Assembly: GCF_018614195.1 (NCBI RefSeq)
Contig: NZ_JAGGOT010000002.1
Location: forward strand, 154,573 to 218,572
Direction: 5' to 3'
From: Streptomyces sp. ISL-43
GTDB taxonomy: Bacteria > Actinomycetota > Actinomycetes > Streptomycetales > Streptomycetaceae
DNA: 64,000 bases
In this document: in pieces, positions 15,642-26,300 of the stretch
Layout: each line of letters begins with the position of its first letter
Position numbering within the stretch: the stretch's first letter is position 1
Program-made: the position numbers and the translations under genes
The notes under the pieces: model-generated
What the model was told of the DNA's origin: nothing
Seen by the model: the letters and a program-made list of their open reading frames with translations, nothing else
The model's database searches: none

Positions 15642-17367
15642 CGCTGCTCCTTCCGCCCTGGGCGCTGCCGCCTCGCTTGGTGTTGGTGTTGGTGTTGGTG
15701 TTGTTGCTGCCGCCGACGCTGAAGGCGCTGCCGTTCACCGACTGGATGAAGACGCCGCCCTCGGCGACGTTGACGGCGCGCTGCGCGAACTCCTCGGTGT
15801 GCCAGCCGGCTTCGTGCAGCGCGACGGTCACGCCGCCGACGACCCGGTCCTGGATGGTCTTCAGGAAGCGGTCGAGGTCCATGAGGTGGAACAGCGAGCC
15901 GTTGTCCTGGGAGGCCAGGTCGCGCACCGACACCCAGGGGCCTTCGGGCCGGGCGCCGCCGTGGCCGGCGGTGGCGATCCGCCACCAGCTCGCCAGGCCC
16001 CGGCCCAGGGTGGCGACGGAGGCCGCGAGGGAGCCGGGGGTGTTGCGCAGGGCCCAGACGGCCTTGCCGAAGCCGCTGTTGTTCCGGTAGCGCTGGGCGT
16101 CGGCGTCCGCGTTGTGGAAGGCGGTGCGGACGGGGAGCAGCACGTGCGGGGCCACCTCCAGCATCATCATCCCGCCCTGCGTGTGGACCCGTACGAAGAC
16201 GGTGACGACGAGGTTCTCGTCCCAGCCGCCCACGCGGACGCGCAGGAAGTGGCGGCGGCGCTCGCCGCCCTCCTCGATGGCGGCGGCCCGCTGCCCGGCG
16301 TACTGCCCGTGGACGACCTGGGCGGTGTCCCGGTGCGGCAGACCGCTCGCGGGCAGGAACACGCACTCGTCGACGACCAGTTCGCGCATCCGGTCCCCGA
16401 CGGCGGCCGCGGCCTCCGGGGAGCCGTGCGGCGAAGGCACCCGCAGGCGCTCCAGCAGCGGCACGATCCGCTGCACGATGTGGGCGTTGGTGACCGGGGT
16501 GGGCTTGCGGTCGGGGCCGAGGTCCTCGCGCGGGCGCAGTTCGACGGACAGCTGCCAGGGCCGGTAGGGATCACCCGCCCCGCAGAACGGGTCGTTGACG
16601 TCGTACATGATCATCGGGGCGTGCTGCTCGGCCCGGATGCGCTGGCGGATGCGCTGGAAGCGGGTGCCGTCGAAGGACTCGGCCGGATCGCCCGCGTGGT
16701 CGGCGTAGCGGCCCTCGGCGAGGTCGGTGGCGATGGTCCGGAAGACGTGTCCGCGCTGGAGCCCCACGACGGTCACCACCGCGGCGAAGACGACCGGCAG
16801 CCACCAGAAGGCGACGGCGCCGGTGAGGTCCGCACCGCTCGGGGAGAACGGCGTGACGGCTGACCCGCCCATGCCGTCCAGGACGCCCAGCAGCGCGAAG
16901 CCGCCGAAGCCGAGCACCGCCAGGAGGGTGACCAGCAGCCACCACACGTAGATCCGCAGGGCCACGGACAGCACGCGCAGCGCCGGGACGTTCCGGGCGC
17001 GCAGCCAGTCGGCCAGGCTCAGCAGCAGGAAGGGGACGACGAGCACGGCGAGGGCGCCGCCGGTGAGCAGGGAGCCGACGAACCAGGCGCCGAGGACGCC
17101 GGCCGCCCAGCCGAGTTCGGCGCGGCGGGCGCGGAGCGCGTGGGCGAGCACCCGGGAGGCGTCGTAGCCGTAGGAGGGGGCGACGATCCGCTCCTCGTGG
17201 ACGTACAGCTCGTCGATGACCCGGTCGCGGTAGCCGGCGTCCAGGTACGTACCCGCGCACAGGAACCGGCCGGCCTCGCTGAGGGAGGGATGCACCGGGG
17301 AGCGACCCGCGCTGGGATCACCCCAGCCGCCGTCGGCGGGCTGATGGGGAATCGGGATCTCGGTCAC
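15631..17367 (-). CDS. Large membrane protein with C-terminal SAFSVGG-NTNT motif
   Basis: A 578-residue protein of unknown function. The first 90 residues are cytosolic; four hydrophobic helices span roughly residues 90-215 (for example WAAGVLGAWFVGSLLTGGAL and IYVWWLLVTLLAVLGFGGF); about 350 soluble residues follow. The C-terminus reads VNGSAFSVGGSNNTNTNTNT followed by a Gly/Ser/Lys tail, matching the N-terminal motif of the next gene product. The soluble part has no motif I recognise. The start at 17367 and the downstream overlap of 11 bp make this the first gene of a three-gene unit. Confidence 0.75.
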   Translation of the reverse strand: MTEIPIPHQPADGGWGDPSAGRSPVHPSLSEAGRFLCAGTYLDAGYRDRVIDELYVHEERIVAPSYGYDASRVLAHALRARRAELGWAAGVLGAWFVGSLLTGGALAVLVVPFLLLSLADWLRARNVPALRVLSVALRIYVWWLLVTLLAVLGFGGFALLGVLDGMGGSAVTPFSPSGADLTGAVAFWWLPVVFAAVVTVVGLQRGHVFRTIATDLAEGRYADHAGDPAESFDGTRFQRIRQRIRAEQHAPMIMYDVNDPFCGAGDPYRPWQLSVELRPREDLGPDRKPTPVTNAHIVQRIVPLLERLRVPSPHGSPEAAAAVGDRMRELVVDECVFLPASGLPHRDTAQVVHGQYAGQRAAAIEEGGERRRHFLRVRVGGWDENLVVTVFVRVHTQGGMMMLEVAPHVLLPVRTAFHNADADAQRYRNNSGFGKAVWALRNTPGSLAASVATLGRGLASWWRIATAGHGGARPEGPWVSVRDLASQDNGSLFHLMDLDRFLKTIQDRVVGGVTVALHEAGWHTEEFAQRAVNVAEGGVFIQSVNGSAFSVGGSNNTNTNTNTKRGGSAQGGRSSGGN

Positions 17368-17417
17368 CGACCGACCTTAGGGTTCCCCTCCACGGAGCGA
17401 CAGCGTGAATCACGCCA

Positions 17418-17449
17418 AAGCGCCCCGGCCTGGTTTGGCCGGGGCGCTT
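17418..17449 (-). terminator. Hairpin terminator after mdh
   Basis: A 13-bp perfect GC-rich stem (AAGCGCCCCGGCC and its complement) with loop TGGTTT lies about 90 bp past the mdh stop. It isolates mdh from the downstream three-gene membrane module. Confidence 0.7.
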
Positions 17450-17537
17450 CGGTGTTCGTACTGGTTCGTACGGGCCCTGCGGGCTCCATGAGCCCGGAGT
17501 TACCGGCCCGGAGCTACGAGCGGCCGTACGGAGCCGC

Positions 17538-19330
<1,793 letters not shown>

Positions 19331-19341
<11 letters not shown>

Positions 19342-20194
19342 TGGGGGCGATCCGCTCGGCCGCCTCGACGACGTTGACGAGCAACTGCGCCCGGGTCATG
19401 GGGCCGACGCCGCCCGGGTTCGGGGAGATCCAGCCGGCCACCTCGGCCACACCGGGGTGCACGTCCCCGACGATCTTGCCGTTCTCGTCGCGGCTGACGC
19501 CGACGTCGAGCACGGCCGCGCCCGGCTTCACGTCCTGCGGCTTGACCAAGTGCGGCACACCGGCCGCCGCGACGACGATGTCCGCCCGGCGCAGCAGCCC
19601 GGAGAGGTCGCGCGTACCGGTGTGGCACAGGGTCACGGTCGCGTTCTCCGACTTGCGGGTCAGGAGCAGGCCGATGGACCGGCCGACGGTGATGCCCCGG
19701 CCGAGGACGACGACGTGCGCGCCGTTGATCTCCACGCCGTGGTGGCGCAGCAGCTCGACGATCCCGTACGGGGTGCAGGGCAGCGGGCCCGGCTCGTTCA
19801 GGACCAGCCTGCCGAGTGACATGGGGTGCAGGCCGTCGGCGTCCTTCACCGGGTCCATCAGCTCCAGGACCCGGTTGGTGTCGATGCCCTTGGGGAGTGG
19901 GAGTTGCACGATGTAGCCGGTGCACTCCGGGTTGGCGTTCAGCTCGCGCACGACCTCCTCGATGTCCTCCTGGGAGGCCGTCGCGGGCAGTTCGCGCTGG
20001 ATGGAGGCGATGCCCACCTCGGCGCAGTCCTTGTGCTTGCCGTTGACGTACCAGCGGCTGCCCGGGTCGTCGCCGACCAGCAGGGTGCCGAGGCCCGGGG
20101 TGATGCCCTGGGCCTTGAGCGCCGCCACACGGGCGGTCAGTTCGGACTTGATCGCGGCTGCGGTGGCCTTGCCGTCGAGAATCTGGGCGGTCAT
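19331..20194 (-). CDS. folD: Methylene-THF dehydrogenase / methenyl-THF cyclohydrolase
   Basis: Bifunctional enzyme interconverting 5,10-methylene-THF and 10-formyl-THF, supplying formyl groups to PurN and PurH. The 287-residue length is standard. The catalytic lysine lies in [10 protein letters not shown] near residue 46-55; [13 protein letters not shown] and the NADP loop [14 protein letters not shown] follow. The ATG at 20194 ([19 protein letters not shown]) is the family start, preceded by GGGAGGATGGGCCC. Its leader, unlike that of glyA, shows no ZTP aptamer. Confidence 0.97.
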
Positions 20195-20443
20195 GGGCCC
20201 ATCCTCCCGGATGGAGCGGTCACGGATCCAGTCGCATCCGCCGCGCGGCCGGTCCGATTCCTTGGTTGCACTTGCACAACGAGTGCCCGGCCCGACACGC
20301 GGCGGCTGGACAAGTCCGCCCCGACCGGACGACGATGGCCGGAAGATGTGCCGCGGGCAGTGCCGGGGGGCGGGCCGCACTACTTGCAGCGATTCCTCCG
20401 AGCGTGCCGTGCGTCCCCGCACTTCCACGGAGGAACACCCCAG

Positions 20444-21079
20444 ATGAGCTTCGGCGACCCGAACAACCCGTACGGGCAGCAGCCGCAGGGCCAGCCCGGT
20501 TACGGCTACCCGCAGCAGGCGCCCCAGGGCATACCGCCACAGGGTGGCTACGCCTACCCGCAGACCCCCCAGGCCTACCCGGCCGGCCCCGGCTACCCGG
20601 GCGCCCACGTACCGATGCCCGGCGGCGTCAAGGGCGCCCGCGTCATCCTCATCATCCTCGGCGGGCTCCAGGCCCTGGTCGGCGTGCTCGCCCTCGTCGG
20701 CGGCGCGATGTTCGCCACGGCGCTCTCCGGCTCCTCCAGCTCCTCGACGAGCGACGCGGGGGCCCTCGCGGGCGGTGTGATCGTCGGCGTCGGCATCGCC
20801 TTCATCGTCCTGTCCCTGTGGCCGATCCTGACCGCCGTCAAGCTGGGCAAGGGCCGCGGCGGCGTCCGGGTCTCCGGGATCATCTTCGGCTCGCTCCAGA
20901 CCCTCTTCGCCGTGCTGAGCCTGATCGGCAACGCCGTCGCGCTGTCCGACCCGCACGCGGCAGGCGCCGCCGTGTTCTCGATGCTCATCGCGCTGGTCTC
21001 GCTGGGTCTGGGCCTCTGGATCCTCATCGGCCTGGCCAACTCGGCCGCGGGCGTCTACTTCAAGCGCCCGCTGTACTAG
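20444..21079 (+). CDS. Small polytopic membrane protein with Pro/Gln/Tyr-rich N-terminus
   Basis: A 211-residue protein. Residues 1-60 are low-complexity [12 protein letters not shown] sequence, as seen in many actinobacterial cytosolic tails. Four hydrophobic helices follow (starting [21 protein letters not shown]), with short loops and a conserved-looking C-terminus VYFKRPLY. A clear GGAGG ribosome site precedes the ATG at 20444. No functional family is recognised. It is divergent from folD and convergent with purH across a strong bidirectional terminator. Confidence 0.82.
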   Translation: MSFGDPNNPYGQQPQGQPGYGYPQQAPQGIPPQGGYAYPQTPQAYPAGPGYPGAHVPMPGGVKGARVILIILGGLQALVGVLALVGGAMFATALSGSSSSSTSDAGALAGGVIVGVGIAFIVLSLWPILTAVKLGKGRGGVRVSGIIFGSLQTLFAVLSLIGNAVALSDPHAAGAAVFSMLIALVSLGLGLWILIGLANSAAGVYFKRPLY

Positions 21080-21143
21080 GCCGCCGCTTCCGGATCTCGC
21101 CGCAGGTCCGGCAGGCGTACGGGGACCCGTACGCGCCATACGT

Positions 21144-21191
21144 ACGGCGAAGGCCGCGTCCCGCACTGTCGCGGGGCGCGGCCTTCGCCGT
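21144..21191. terminator. Bidirectional terminator between convergent genes
   Basis: A 15-bp perfect stem (ACGGCGAAGGCCGCG and its complement) with an inner CCCGC/GCGGGG pairing separates the small membrane protein gene (+) from purH (-). Confidence 0.8.
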
Positions 21192-21218
21192 CTGCCGGTA
21201 CCGGGGTGCTGGTGGGGC

Positions 21219-22838
21219 TCAGTGGAAGAAGTGGCGGGTCCCGGTGAAGTACATCGTCACGCCCGCCGCCTTCGCGGCCTCGACGACCTGCTCGTCGCGG
21301 ACGGAACCGCCCGGCTGGGCCACGGCCTTGATGCCCGCGGCCGTGAGGATCTCCAGCCCGTCCGGGAAGGGGAAGAAGGCGTCGGAAGCGGCGTACGAGC
21401 CCTGCGCGCGCTCGGCGCCCGCCCGCTCGACGGCCAGCTTCGCCGAGTCCACGCGGTTGACCTGGCCCATGCCGACGCCGACCGAGGCGCCGTCCTTGGC
21501 GAGCAGGATCGCGTTGGACTTGACCGCGCGGCAGGCCTTCCAAGCGAAGGCGAGCTCGGCGAGCTCGTCGGCGGAGAGGGCCTCACCGGTGGCCAGCGTC
21601 CAGTTGGCCGGGTCGTCGCCCTCGGCCTGCAGGAGGTCGGACTGCTGGAGCAGCACGCCGCCGGAGACGGGCTTGAGGTCGCCCGGCTGGTGCGGGGTGC
21701 CGGCCACCTTCAGGACGCGGATGTTCTTCTTCTTGGCCAGGACCTCGACGGCGCCCGGCTCGTAGTCGGGGGCGGCGATGACCTCGGTGAAGATCTCCGC
21801 GACCTGCTCGGCGAGCTCGACGGTCACGGGGCGGTTGACGGCGATGACACCGCCGAAGGCGGACAGCGGGTCGCAGGCGTGCGCCTTGCGGTGGGCCGCG
21901 GCGACGTCCTTCTTGTCGACGGCGATGCCGCACGGGTTGGCGTGCTTGATGATCGCGACGCAGGGCTCTTCGTGGTCGTAGGCGGCGCGGCGGGCGGCCT
22001 CGGTGTCCACGTAGTTGTTGAAGGACATCTCCTTGCCGTGCAGCTGCTCGGCGTTGGCGAGCCCGCCCGGCCGGCCGTCCGTGTAAAGGGCGGCGGCCTG
22101 GTGGGGGTTCTCGCCGTAGCGGAGGGTCGACTTGCGCTCCCAGGCGCCGGCCAGGAACTCGGGCAGCACGGCTTCCGGCTCCGGGGCGTACGCGTTCGTG
22201 AACCAGGAGGCCACGGCGACGTCGTAGGCGGCGGTGTGCTGGAAGGCCTCGGCGGCGAGCCGCTTGCGGGCGGTGAGGTCGAAACCGCCGTCCTGGACGG
22301 CGGCGAGCACGGCGGCGTAGCGCGCCGGGCTGGTGACGACCGCCACCGAGGGGTGGTTCTTGGCGGCGGCGCGGACCATCGAGGGGCCGCCGATGTCGAT
22401 CTGCTCCACGCACTCGTCCGGGGTCGCGCCCGACTGGACGGTCGCGAGGAAGGGGTAGAGGTTGACGATCACCAGGTCGAAGGGCTCGACGCCCAGCTCG
22501 GCGAGCTGGTTGCGGTGGTCCTCCAGGCGCAGGTCGGCGAGGATGCCGGCGTGCACGCGCGGGTGCAGGGTCTTGACGCGGCCGTCCAGGCACTCGGGGA
22601 AGCCGGTCAGCTCCTCGACCTTGGTGACGGGCACCCCGGCCGCGGCGATCTTCGCGGCGGTGGACCCGGTCGAGACGAGCGCGACACCGGCCTCGTGCAG
22701 GCCGCGCGCCAGCTCTTCCAGTCCCGTCTTGTCGTAGACGCTGACGAGCGCGCGCCGGATCGGGCGCTTCGACGCGGTGAGGTCGTCGCTCTCTACGGTC
22801 ACGGTCTCTGCGGTCCCTGCGGCCTCTGCGGCGGTCAC
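21219..22838 (-). CDS. purH: Bifunctional AICAR formyltransferase / IMP cyclohydrolase
   Basis: Last two steps of de novo IMP synthesis. The 539 residues comprise an N-terminal MGS-like cyclohydrolase domain ([28 protein letters not shown]) and a C-terminal AICAR transformylase domain with [14 protein letters not shown] and the catalytic [11 protein letters not shown]. It uses 10-formyl-THF from FolD. AICAR, its substrate, is the nucleotide whose triphosphate is sensed by the riboswitch at glyA. The start overlaps the purN stop by 4 bp (ATGA), so the pair is translationally coupled. Confidence 0.97.
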   Translation of the reverse strand: MTAAEAAGTAETVTVESDDLTASKRPIRRALVSVYDKTGLEELARGLHEAGVALVSTGSTAAKIAAAGVPVTKVEELTGFPECLDGRVKTLHPRVHAGILADLRLEDHRNQLAELGVEPFDLVIVNLYPFLATVQSGATPDECVEQIDIGGPSMVRAAAKNHPSVAVVTSPARYAAVLAAVQDGGFDLTARKRLAAEAFQHTAAYDVAVASWFTNAYAPEPEAVLPEFLAGAWERKSTLRYGENPHQAAALYTDGRPGGLANAEQLHGKEMSFNNYVDTEAARRAAYDHEEPCVAIIKHANPCGIAVDKKDVAAAHRKAHACDPLSAFGGVIAVNRPVTVELAEQVAEIFTEVIAAPDYEPGAVEVLAKKKNIRVLKVAGTPHQPGDLKPVSGGVLLQQSDLLQAEGDDPANWTLATGEALSADELAELAFAWKACRAVKSNAILLAKDGASVGVGMGQVNRVDSAKLAVERAGAERAQGSYAASDAFFPFPDGLEILTAAGIKAVAQPGGSVRDEQVVEAAKAAGVTMYFTGTRHFFH

Positions 22839-23458
22839 TGGATTGTTACCTTTCGTCCCTCGATGCGGTAGCCGTTACGGGCCAGGCGCCCCACGACGTC
22901 GACGAGCAGCTCGCGCTCGACTTCCTTGATCCGCTCGTGCAGAGCGGCTTCGTCCTCTTCGTCCCTGACCTCGACCACACCCTGGGCGATGATCGGACCG
23001 GTGTCCACGCCGGCGTCCACGAAGTGGACCGTGCAGCCGGTGACCTTCGCGCCGTAGGCGAGGGCGTCCCGTACGCCGTGGGCGCCGGGGAAGGCCGGGA
23101 GGAGGGCGGGGTGGGTGTTGACGAACCGGCCGCCGAAGCGGCCGATGAACTCCGGCCCCACGATCTTCATGAACCCCGCCGAGATCACGAGGTCAGGCGC
23201 GTGGGCGTCAGTGGCCTCGGTCAGGGCGGCGTCCCACTGCTCGCGGCTCGGGTAGGCCTTGACCGGGCACACGAAGGTGGGGATCCCGGCCTTCTCGGCG
23301 CGCTCCAGGCCGGCGATGTTCTCGCGGTCGGCCCCCACGGCGACGACTTCGGCGCCGAAGCCCTCGGCTCCGCCGGGATGGGCGTCGATGGCGTCGAGCA
23401 GGGCCTGGAGGTTGGTGCCGGATCCGGAGACCAGCACGACCAGGCGGGAGGCGGCCAT
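22835..23458 (-). CDS. purN: Phosphoribosylglycinamide formyltransferase (GART)
   Basis: Transfers formyl from 10-formyl-THF to GAR in purine synthesis. The 207-residue protein begins [21 protein letters not shown] with the phosphate loop GSGTN, and has [20 protein letters not shown] and [19 protein letters not shown] holding the catalytic Asn/His/Asp residues. The ATG at 23458 has GGGCCTCCC before it. The frame stays open upstream but lacks homology. purN and purH form a two-gene operon with a 4-bp overlap. Confidence 0.96.
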   Translation of the reverse strand: MAASRLVVLVSGSGTNLQALLDAIDAHPGGAEGFGAEVVAVGADRENIAGLERAEKAGIPTFVCPVKAYPSREQWDAALTEATDAHAPDLVISAGFMKIVGPEFIGRFGGRFVNTHPALLPAFPGAHGVRDALAYGAKVTGCTVHFVDAGVDTGPIIAQGVVEVRDEEDEAALHERIKEVERELLVDVVGRLARNGYRIEGRKVTIQ

Positions 23459-23717
23459 GGGAGGCCCTTTCTCGCGCGGGGGCGCCTCCCGGCGTGAGCT
23501 GGGGACGCGTCGTTCGTCTTGTGTGATCGTATGAAACTTCGGGTCGCCGATATACGGGGGACCATACGAAGCCACCGACCGCCTGCAACGATACCGGCAC
23601 ACCGGACGGCCCCCGAGGGACGGGGGCGCGGGCGGGCGGTAGCGTCTGGCATACATGCCTCAAACAGGCCTCCGACGTCCCAGTGACGTCCACGACACAG
23701 GGGATGAAACACACCCG

Positions 23718-24317
23718 ATGCCGGATCGCCGCCAGCCCGACCCCTCCACCGACGACAACCCCTTCGCGGCGCCCCCGGAGGGCCGGCCCGACCAGCTCTG
23801 GGAGCCGCGCTCCGGCGGCGACGGCGGCTCCGGTCAGGGGCCGGAGGGCCCCGGGTCCGGTCCGGCTCGCTGGGACCCGACGGACCCGATCCAGCGGCGG
23901 GCCCGGTACGCGCTGCTGGCCGGCATGTGGGGCTTCTTCTTCGGCGTCTTCGGCATCCCGTCGGTGGGACTGCTGCTGGGCGCGCTCGCCCTGTACTGGG
24001 GGATCAGCGCCCTGCGCGGGACGCCGGCGAAGCCGGCCGCGGCCGACGCCGCGCGGAAGGACTCGGACCCGGCCGCCGCCAAGGGCGGACTGGCGGCCCT
24101 GGGGGCCGCGGCCCGGCCCCAGCGGACGGCGGCGGTGAGCGGGCTGGTCACGGCGACGCTGGCGCTGCTGCTGGCGGCGTCCTCGTACGCGGTGCAGATC
24201 ACGTACAAGGACTTCTACGTCTGCCGTCAGGACGCCCTGACGAAGTCGGCGGAGCTGCAGTGCAACGACCTGCTGCCGGACAACTTCATCGGCAAGATGC
24301 TCCAGGTCCAGCGCTAG
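23718..24317 (+). CDS. Hypothetical two-helix membrane protein
   Basis: A 199-residue protein from the ATG at 23718 (MPDRRQPDPSTDDNPFAAPPEG); another in-frame ATG at 23655 is possible but has no ribosome site. The Pro/Gly-rich cytosolic N-terminus precedes two hydrophobic segments: LAGMWGFFFGVFGIPSVGLLLGALALYWG and AVSGLVTATLALLLAASSYAV. The outside tail contains two cysteines (YVCRQDALTKSAELQCND), which could form a disulfide. The family is conserved beside purN in Streptomyces but has no known role. Confidence 0.75.
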   Translation: MPDRRQPDPSTDDNPFAAPPEGRPDQLWEPRSGGDGGSGQGPEGPGSGPARWDPTDPIQRRARYALLAGMWGFFFGVFGIPSVGLLLGALALYWGISALRGTPAKPAAADAARKDSDPAAAKGGLAALGAAARPQRTAAVSGLVTATLALLLAASSYAVQITYKDFYVCRQDALTKSAELQCNDLLPDNFIGKMLQVQR

Positions 24318-24363
24318 GCACTGTCGTCGAAGTGGGGCCAGGCGCCACTTCGACGACAGTGCC
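24317..24363. terminator. Perfect inverted repeat, bidirectional terminator
   Basis: A 19-bp perfect stem (GGCACTGTCGTCGAAGTGG and its complement) with a 9-nt loop begins at the last base of a stop codon and separates two convergent genes. Confidence 0.75.
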
Positions 24364-24393
24364 TGGAACGCCGACCCGCGGTCCGGCCGGCCG

Positions 24394-26181
24394 CTACTCG
24401 GCCGGCCCGGGCCGCACGGGCCGTACCCGCTCGGCATGCGCTGTCTCCGGCTCGGCCCGCCCGCCCGGCTCGGCCCGCCCGCCCGGCTCGGCCCGCCCGC
24501 CCGGCTCGGCCCGGGCCGACTGCGGGGCGGCCCGTCCGGGCTGCGTCCCGGGCTTGCGGCGGGCCAGCACGCGGGCGCCGGCCACGGGCGGCACGAGCTG
24601 TCCGGCGGCCACCGCCGGCGGTGGCTGTGACGGCTCCGCCTGCAGCGCGGGGATCGGGATCGGGGTCAGGTCCAGCTTGAGGCCGGGCATGACCAGCACG
24701 GGCCGCTTCGGCCGCGCGGCCACGGGCGCCGCCACCCCCGTCGCCGCACCCGGCGGCGCCGTCATGGGCCAGAGGGAATCCCGCGGAACCACCGGCGGGA
24801 CCTGCGCCGGCGTCTCGGCCGGCGCGGAGGAGAAGTCCGGGACCAGGGTCCCCGCCGCCCGGCGCAGGGCCGCCCAGCGGACCTCCCGTACGCCGCTGTC
24901 GTGCCAGCCGTCCTCGCCCCGGGCGTCCGACGCCCGGGCCAGGTCCCGCGCGGGCCGGTTCCGCCACCCGTGCACGGTCACCGCCAGCGGGACCGCGAGC
25001 ACCAGGGTCCAGGCCAGGGCGGCCCCGCCCGCCTGCCACCACACGGGGCCGAACGCGGCCAGCTCCTTCGAGCCGAGCGGCCCCGCCGAAGCAGCGGCGA
25101 GCCCGGCCGTGGCCAGCGCGCACACCACCGCGCCCAGGGCCGCGGTGAGCGCGGTCTCCCCGTAGGAGACTTCGCGCGCCCGGCGTACCGCGAACCAGCC
25201 CACCGCCAGCCCGGCCACCACCGGCACTCCGGCGACGGCCCAGGTCAGCGGCGTACCGGGGCCGTCCGGTGGCAGCGCAGCGAGCAGCGGGAAGCGCGGC
25301 AGCGCGGGCGAGCCGCCGAAGCCGAGCGGGGTCGCGGTGGCCCCGGCGCCGAGGGCGAAGCCGGGACCGAGGGCGTAGGCGGCGCCCCAGACGACCGCGT
25401 TGGGGACCAGCGTGAGGGCGAGCAGCAGCACCGCGAAGCGGCCCGACCAGCCCCCGGTCAGCGCCCCGAAGGACCCCTGCACCTCCGTTGCGTGCCAGGC
25501 CAGCGAGGCGCCGACCACCAGGGCGCCACCGCAGAGGAGGACCAGTACCCCGGCGGCGCCGGCGCGCAGCGCGAGTTCGTAGCGTGGGCGGGTGAGCCGG
25601 CCGGGCAGCTGCCCGAGCGGCCGCCCCCGGGCTTCCCAGACCCCGCCGGCCGCGGCGAGGGCGGCGACCAGGGGAAGGTGCCAGGCCGCGCTGAGCGGAT
25701 CGGCGGGCATCGGCCCGGCGGCGGCGTACACGGTGGCCAGGGCGCCGACACCGAGGTAGCCGCAGAGGACGGCGGAGAACACGACACCGGCCGGCAGCGG
25801 CTCCGCCCCGCGCGGACCCTCGTCGGCGGCGCTGCCGAGCCGGGCGGCTCGCCGGATGAGCAGCGCGGGCAGTGCGATGAGCAGCAGCGGGATCACGCCG
25901 ACGGGGGCCGGCACACCGGAGAGGGTCTCGTAGCGGACCATCTCGGTCCCGTGGGCGAGCAGCCAGAGGCCCGCGGCGAGGTGCAGGGCGCCGCCGGGGC
26001 CGCTGTCGGGGTAGGGGGAGCTGATCCACAGCACGATGACGAGCACGGCGAGGAAGCCGAGCCCCAGTACTGCGGCCACGGCTCCGCCCACGACGCAGGC
26101 GGCGGCCGCCGGCGATCGGCGCCGCGCGGGGGCCCTTGGGGCCGTAGGCAACGGGGTCCCGCGTTCGGTCACTTGGGTCAC
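24394..26181 (-). CDS. DUF6350 / PerM-like polytopic membrane protein
   Basis: A 595-residue protein with at least ten hydrophobic helices over residues 25-430 and a long Pro/Ala/Arg-rich cytosolic tail. The layout and motifs ([36 protein letters not shown]) match DUF6350, which includes mycobacterial PerM, a protein linked to divisome stability. The GTG at 26181 ([11 protein letters not shown]) is chosen because it directly precedes the basic N-terminus and first helix. The tail contains an EPGGRA repeat coded by an 18-bp tandem repeat at 24448-24515. It is divergent from the HTH/sigma-like gene. Confidence 0.85.
   Translation of the reverse strand: MTQVTERGTPLPTAPRAPARRRSPAAAACVVGGAVAAVLGLGFLAVLVIVLWISSPYPDSGPGGALHLAAGLWLLAHGTEMVRYETLSGVPAPVGVIPLLLIALPALLIRRAARLGSAADEGPRGAEPLPAGVVFSAVLCGYLGVGALATVYAAAGPMPADPLSAAWHLPLVAALAAAGGVWEARGRPLGQLPGRLTRPRYELALRAGAAGVLVLLCGGALVVGASLAWHATEVQGSFGALTGGWSGRFAVLLLALTLVPNAVVWGAAYALGPGFALGAGATATPLGFGGSPALPRFPLLAALPPDGPGTPLTWAVAGVPVVAGLAVGWFAVRRAREVSYGETALTAALGAVVCALATAGLAAASAGPLGSKELAAFGPVWWQAGGAALAWTLVLAVPLAVTVHGWRNRPARDLARASDARGEDGWHDSGVREVRWAALRRAAGTLVPDFSSAPAETPAQVPPVVPRDSLWPMTAPPGAATGVAAPVAARPKRPVLVMPGLKLDLTPIPIPALQAEPSQPPPAVAAGQLVPPVAGARVLARRKPGTQPGRAAPQSARAEPGGRAEPGGRAEPGGRAEPETAHAERVRPVRPGPAE
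24448..24515. repeat. 18-bp tandem repeat in the DUF6350 gene tail
   Basis: Nearly four copies of CGGCTCGGCCCGCCCGCC encode a repeated six-residue AEPGGR unit. The copies are identical until the last, which suggests recent expansion. Confidence 0.9.
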
Positions 26182-26300
26182 CCCGCCATGGTGCCAACGA
26201 CACGCGCTATGGGCGGGTAACAGGCGAATGACCGTGGTGTCGCTCAATATACGCTTATGTACTTTTTCGCTCAGGGCGTCCGGGTCGCGGGGAGTGTGGC

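Noticed and set aside
20195..20443. A second ZTP riboswitch before folD, suggested by GCGACTGGATCC
   Set aside because: The 3' element CCGCC(T)GGGC and the pairing partner of P1 are absent, and the order of elements is wrong.
23459..23717. A purine or ZTP riboswitch before purN
   Set aside because: No GACTGGCG, no CCGCCTGGGC and no clear multi-stem aptamer on the minus strand.
24317..24363. The perfect inverted repeat as the end of an insertion sequence
   Set aside because: It is a single hairpin with a 9-nt loop between convergent genes and no transposase or target duplication is present.
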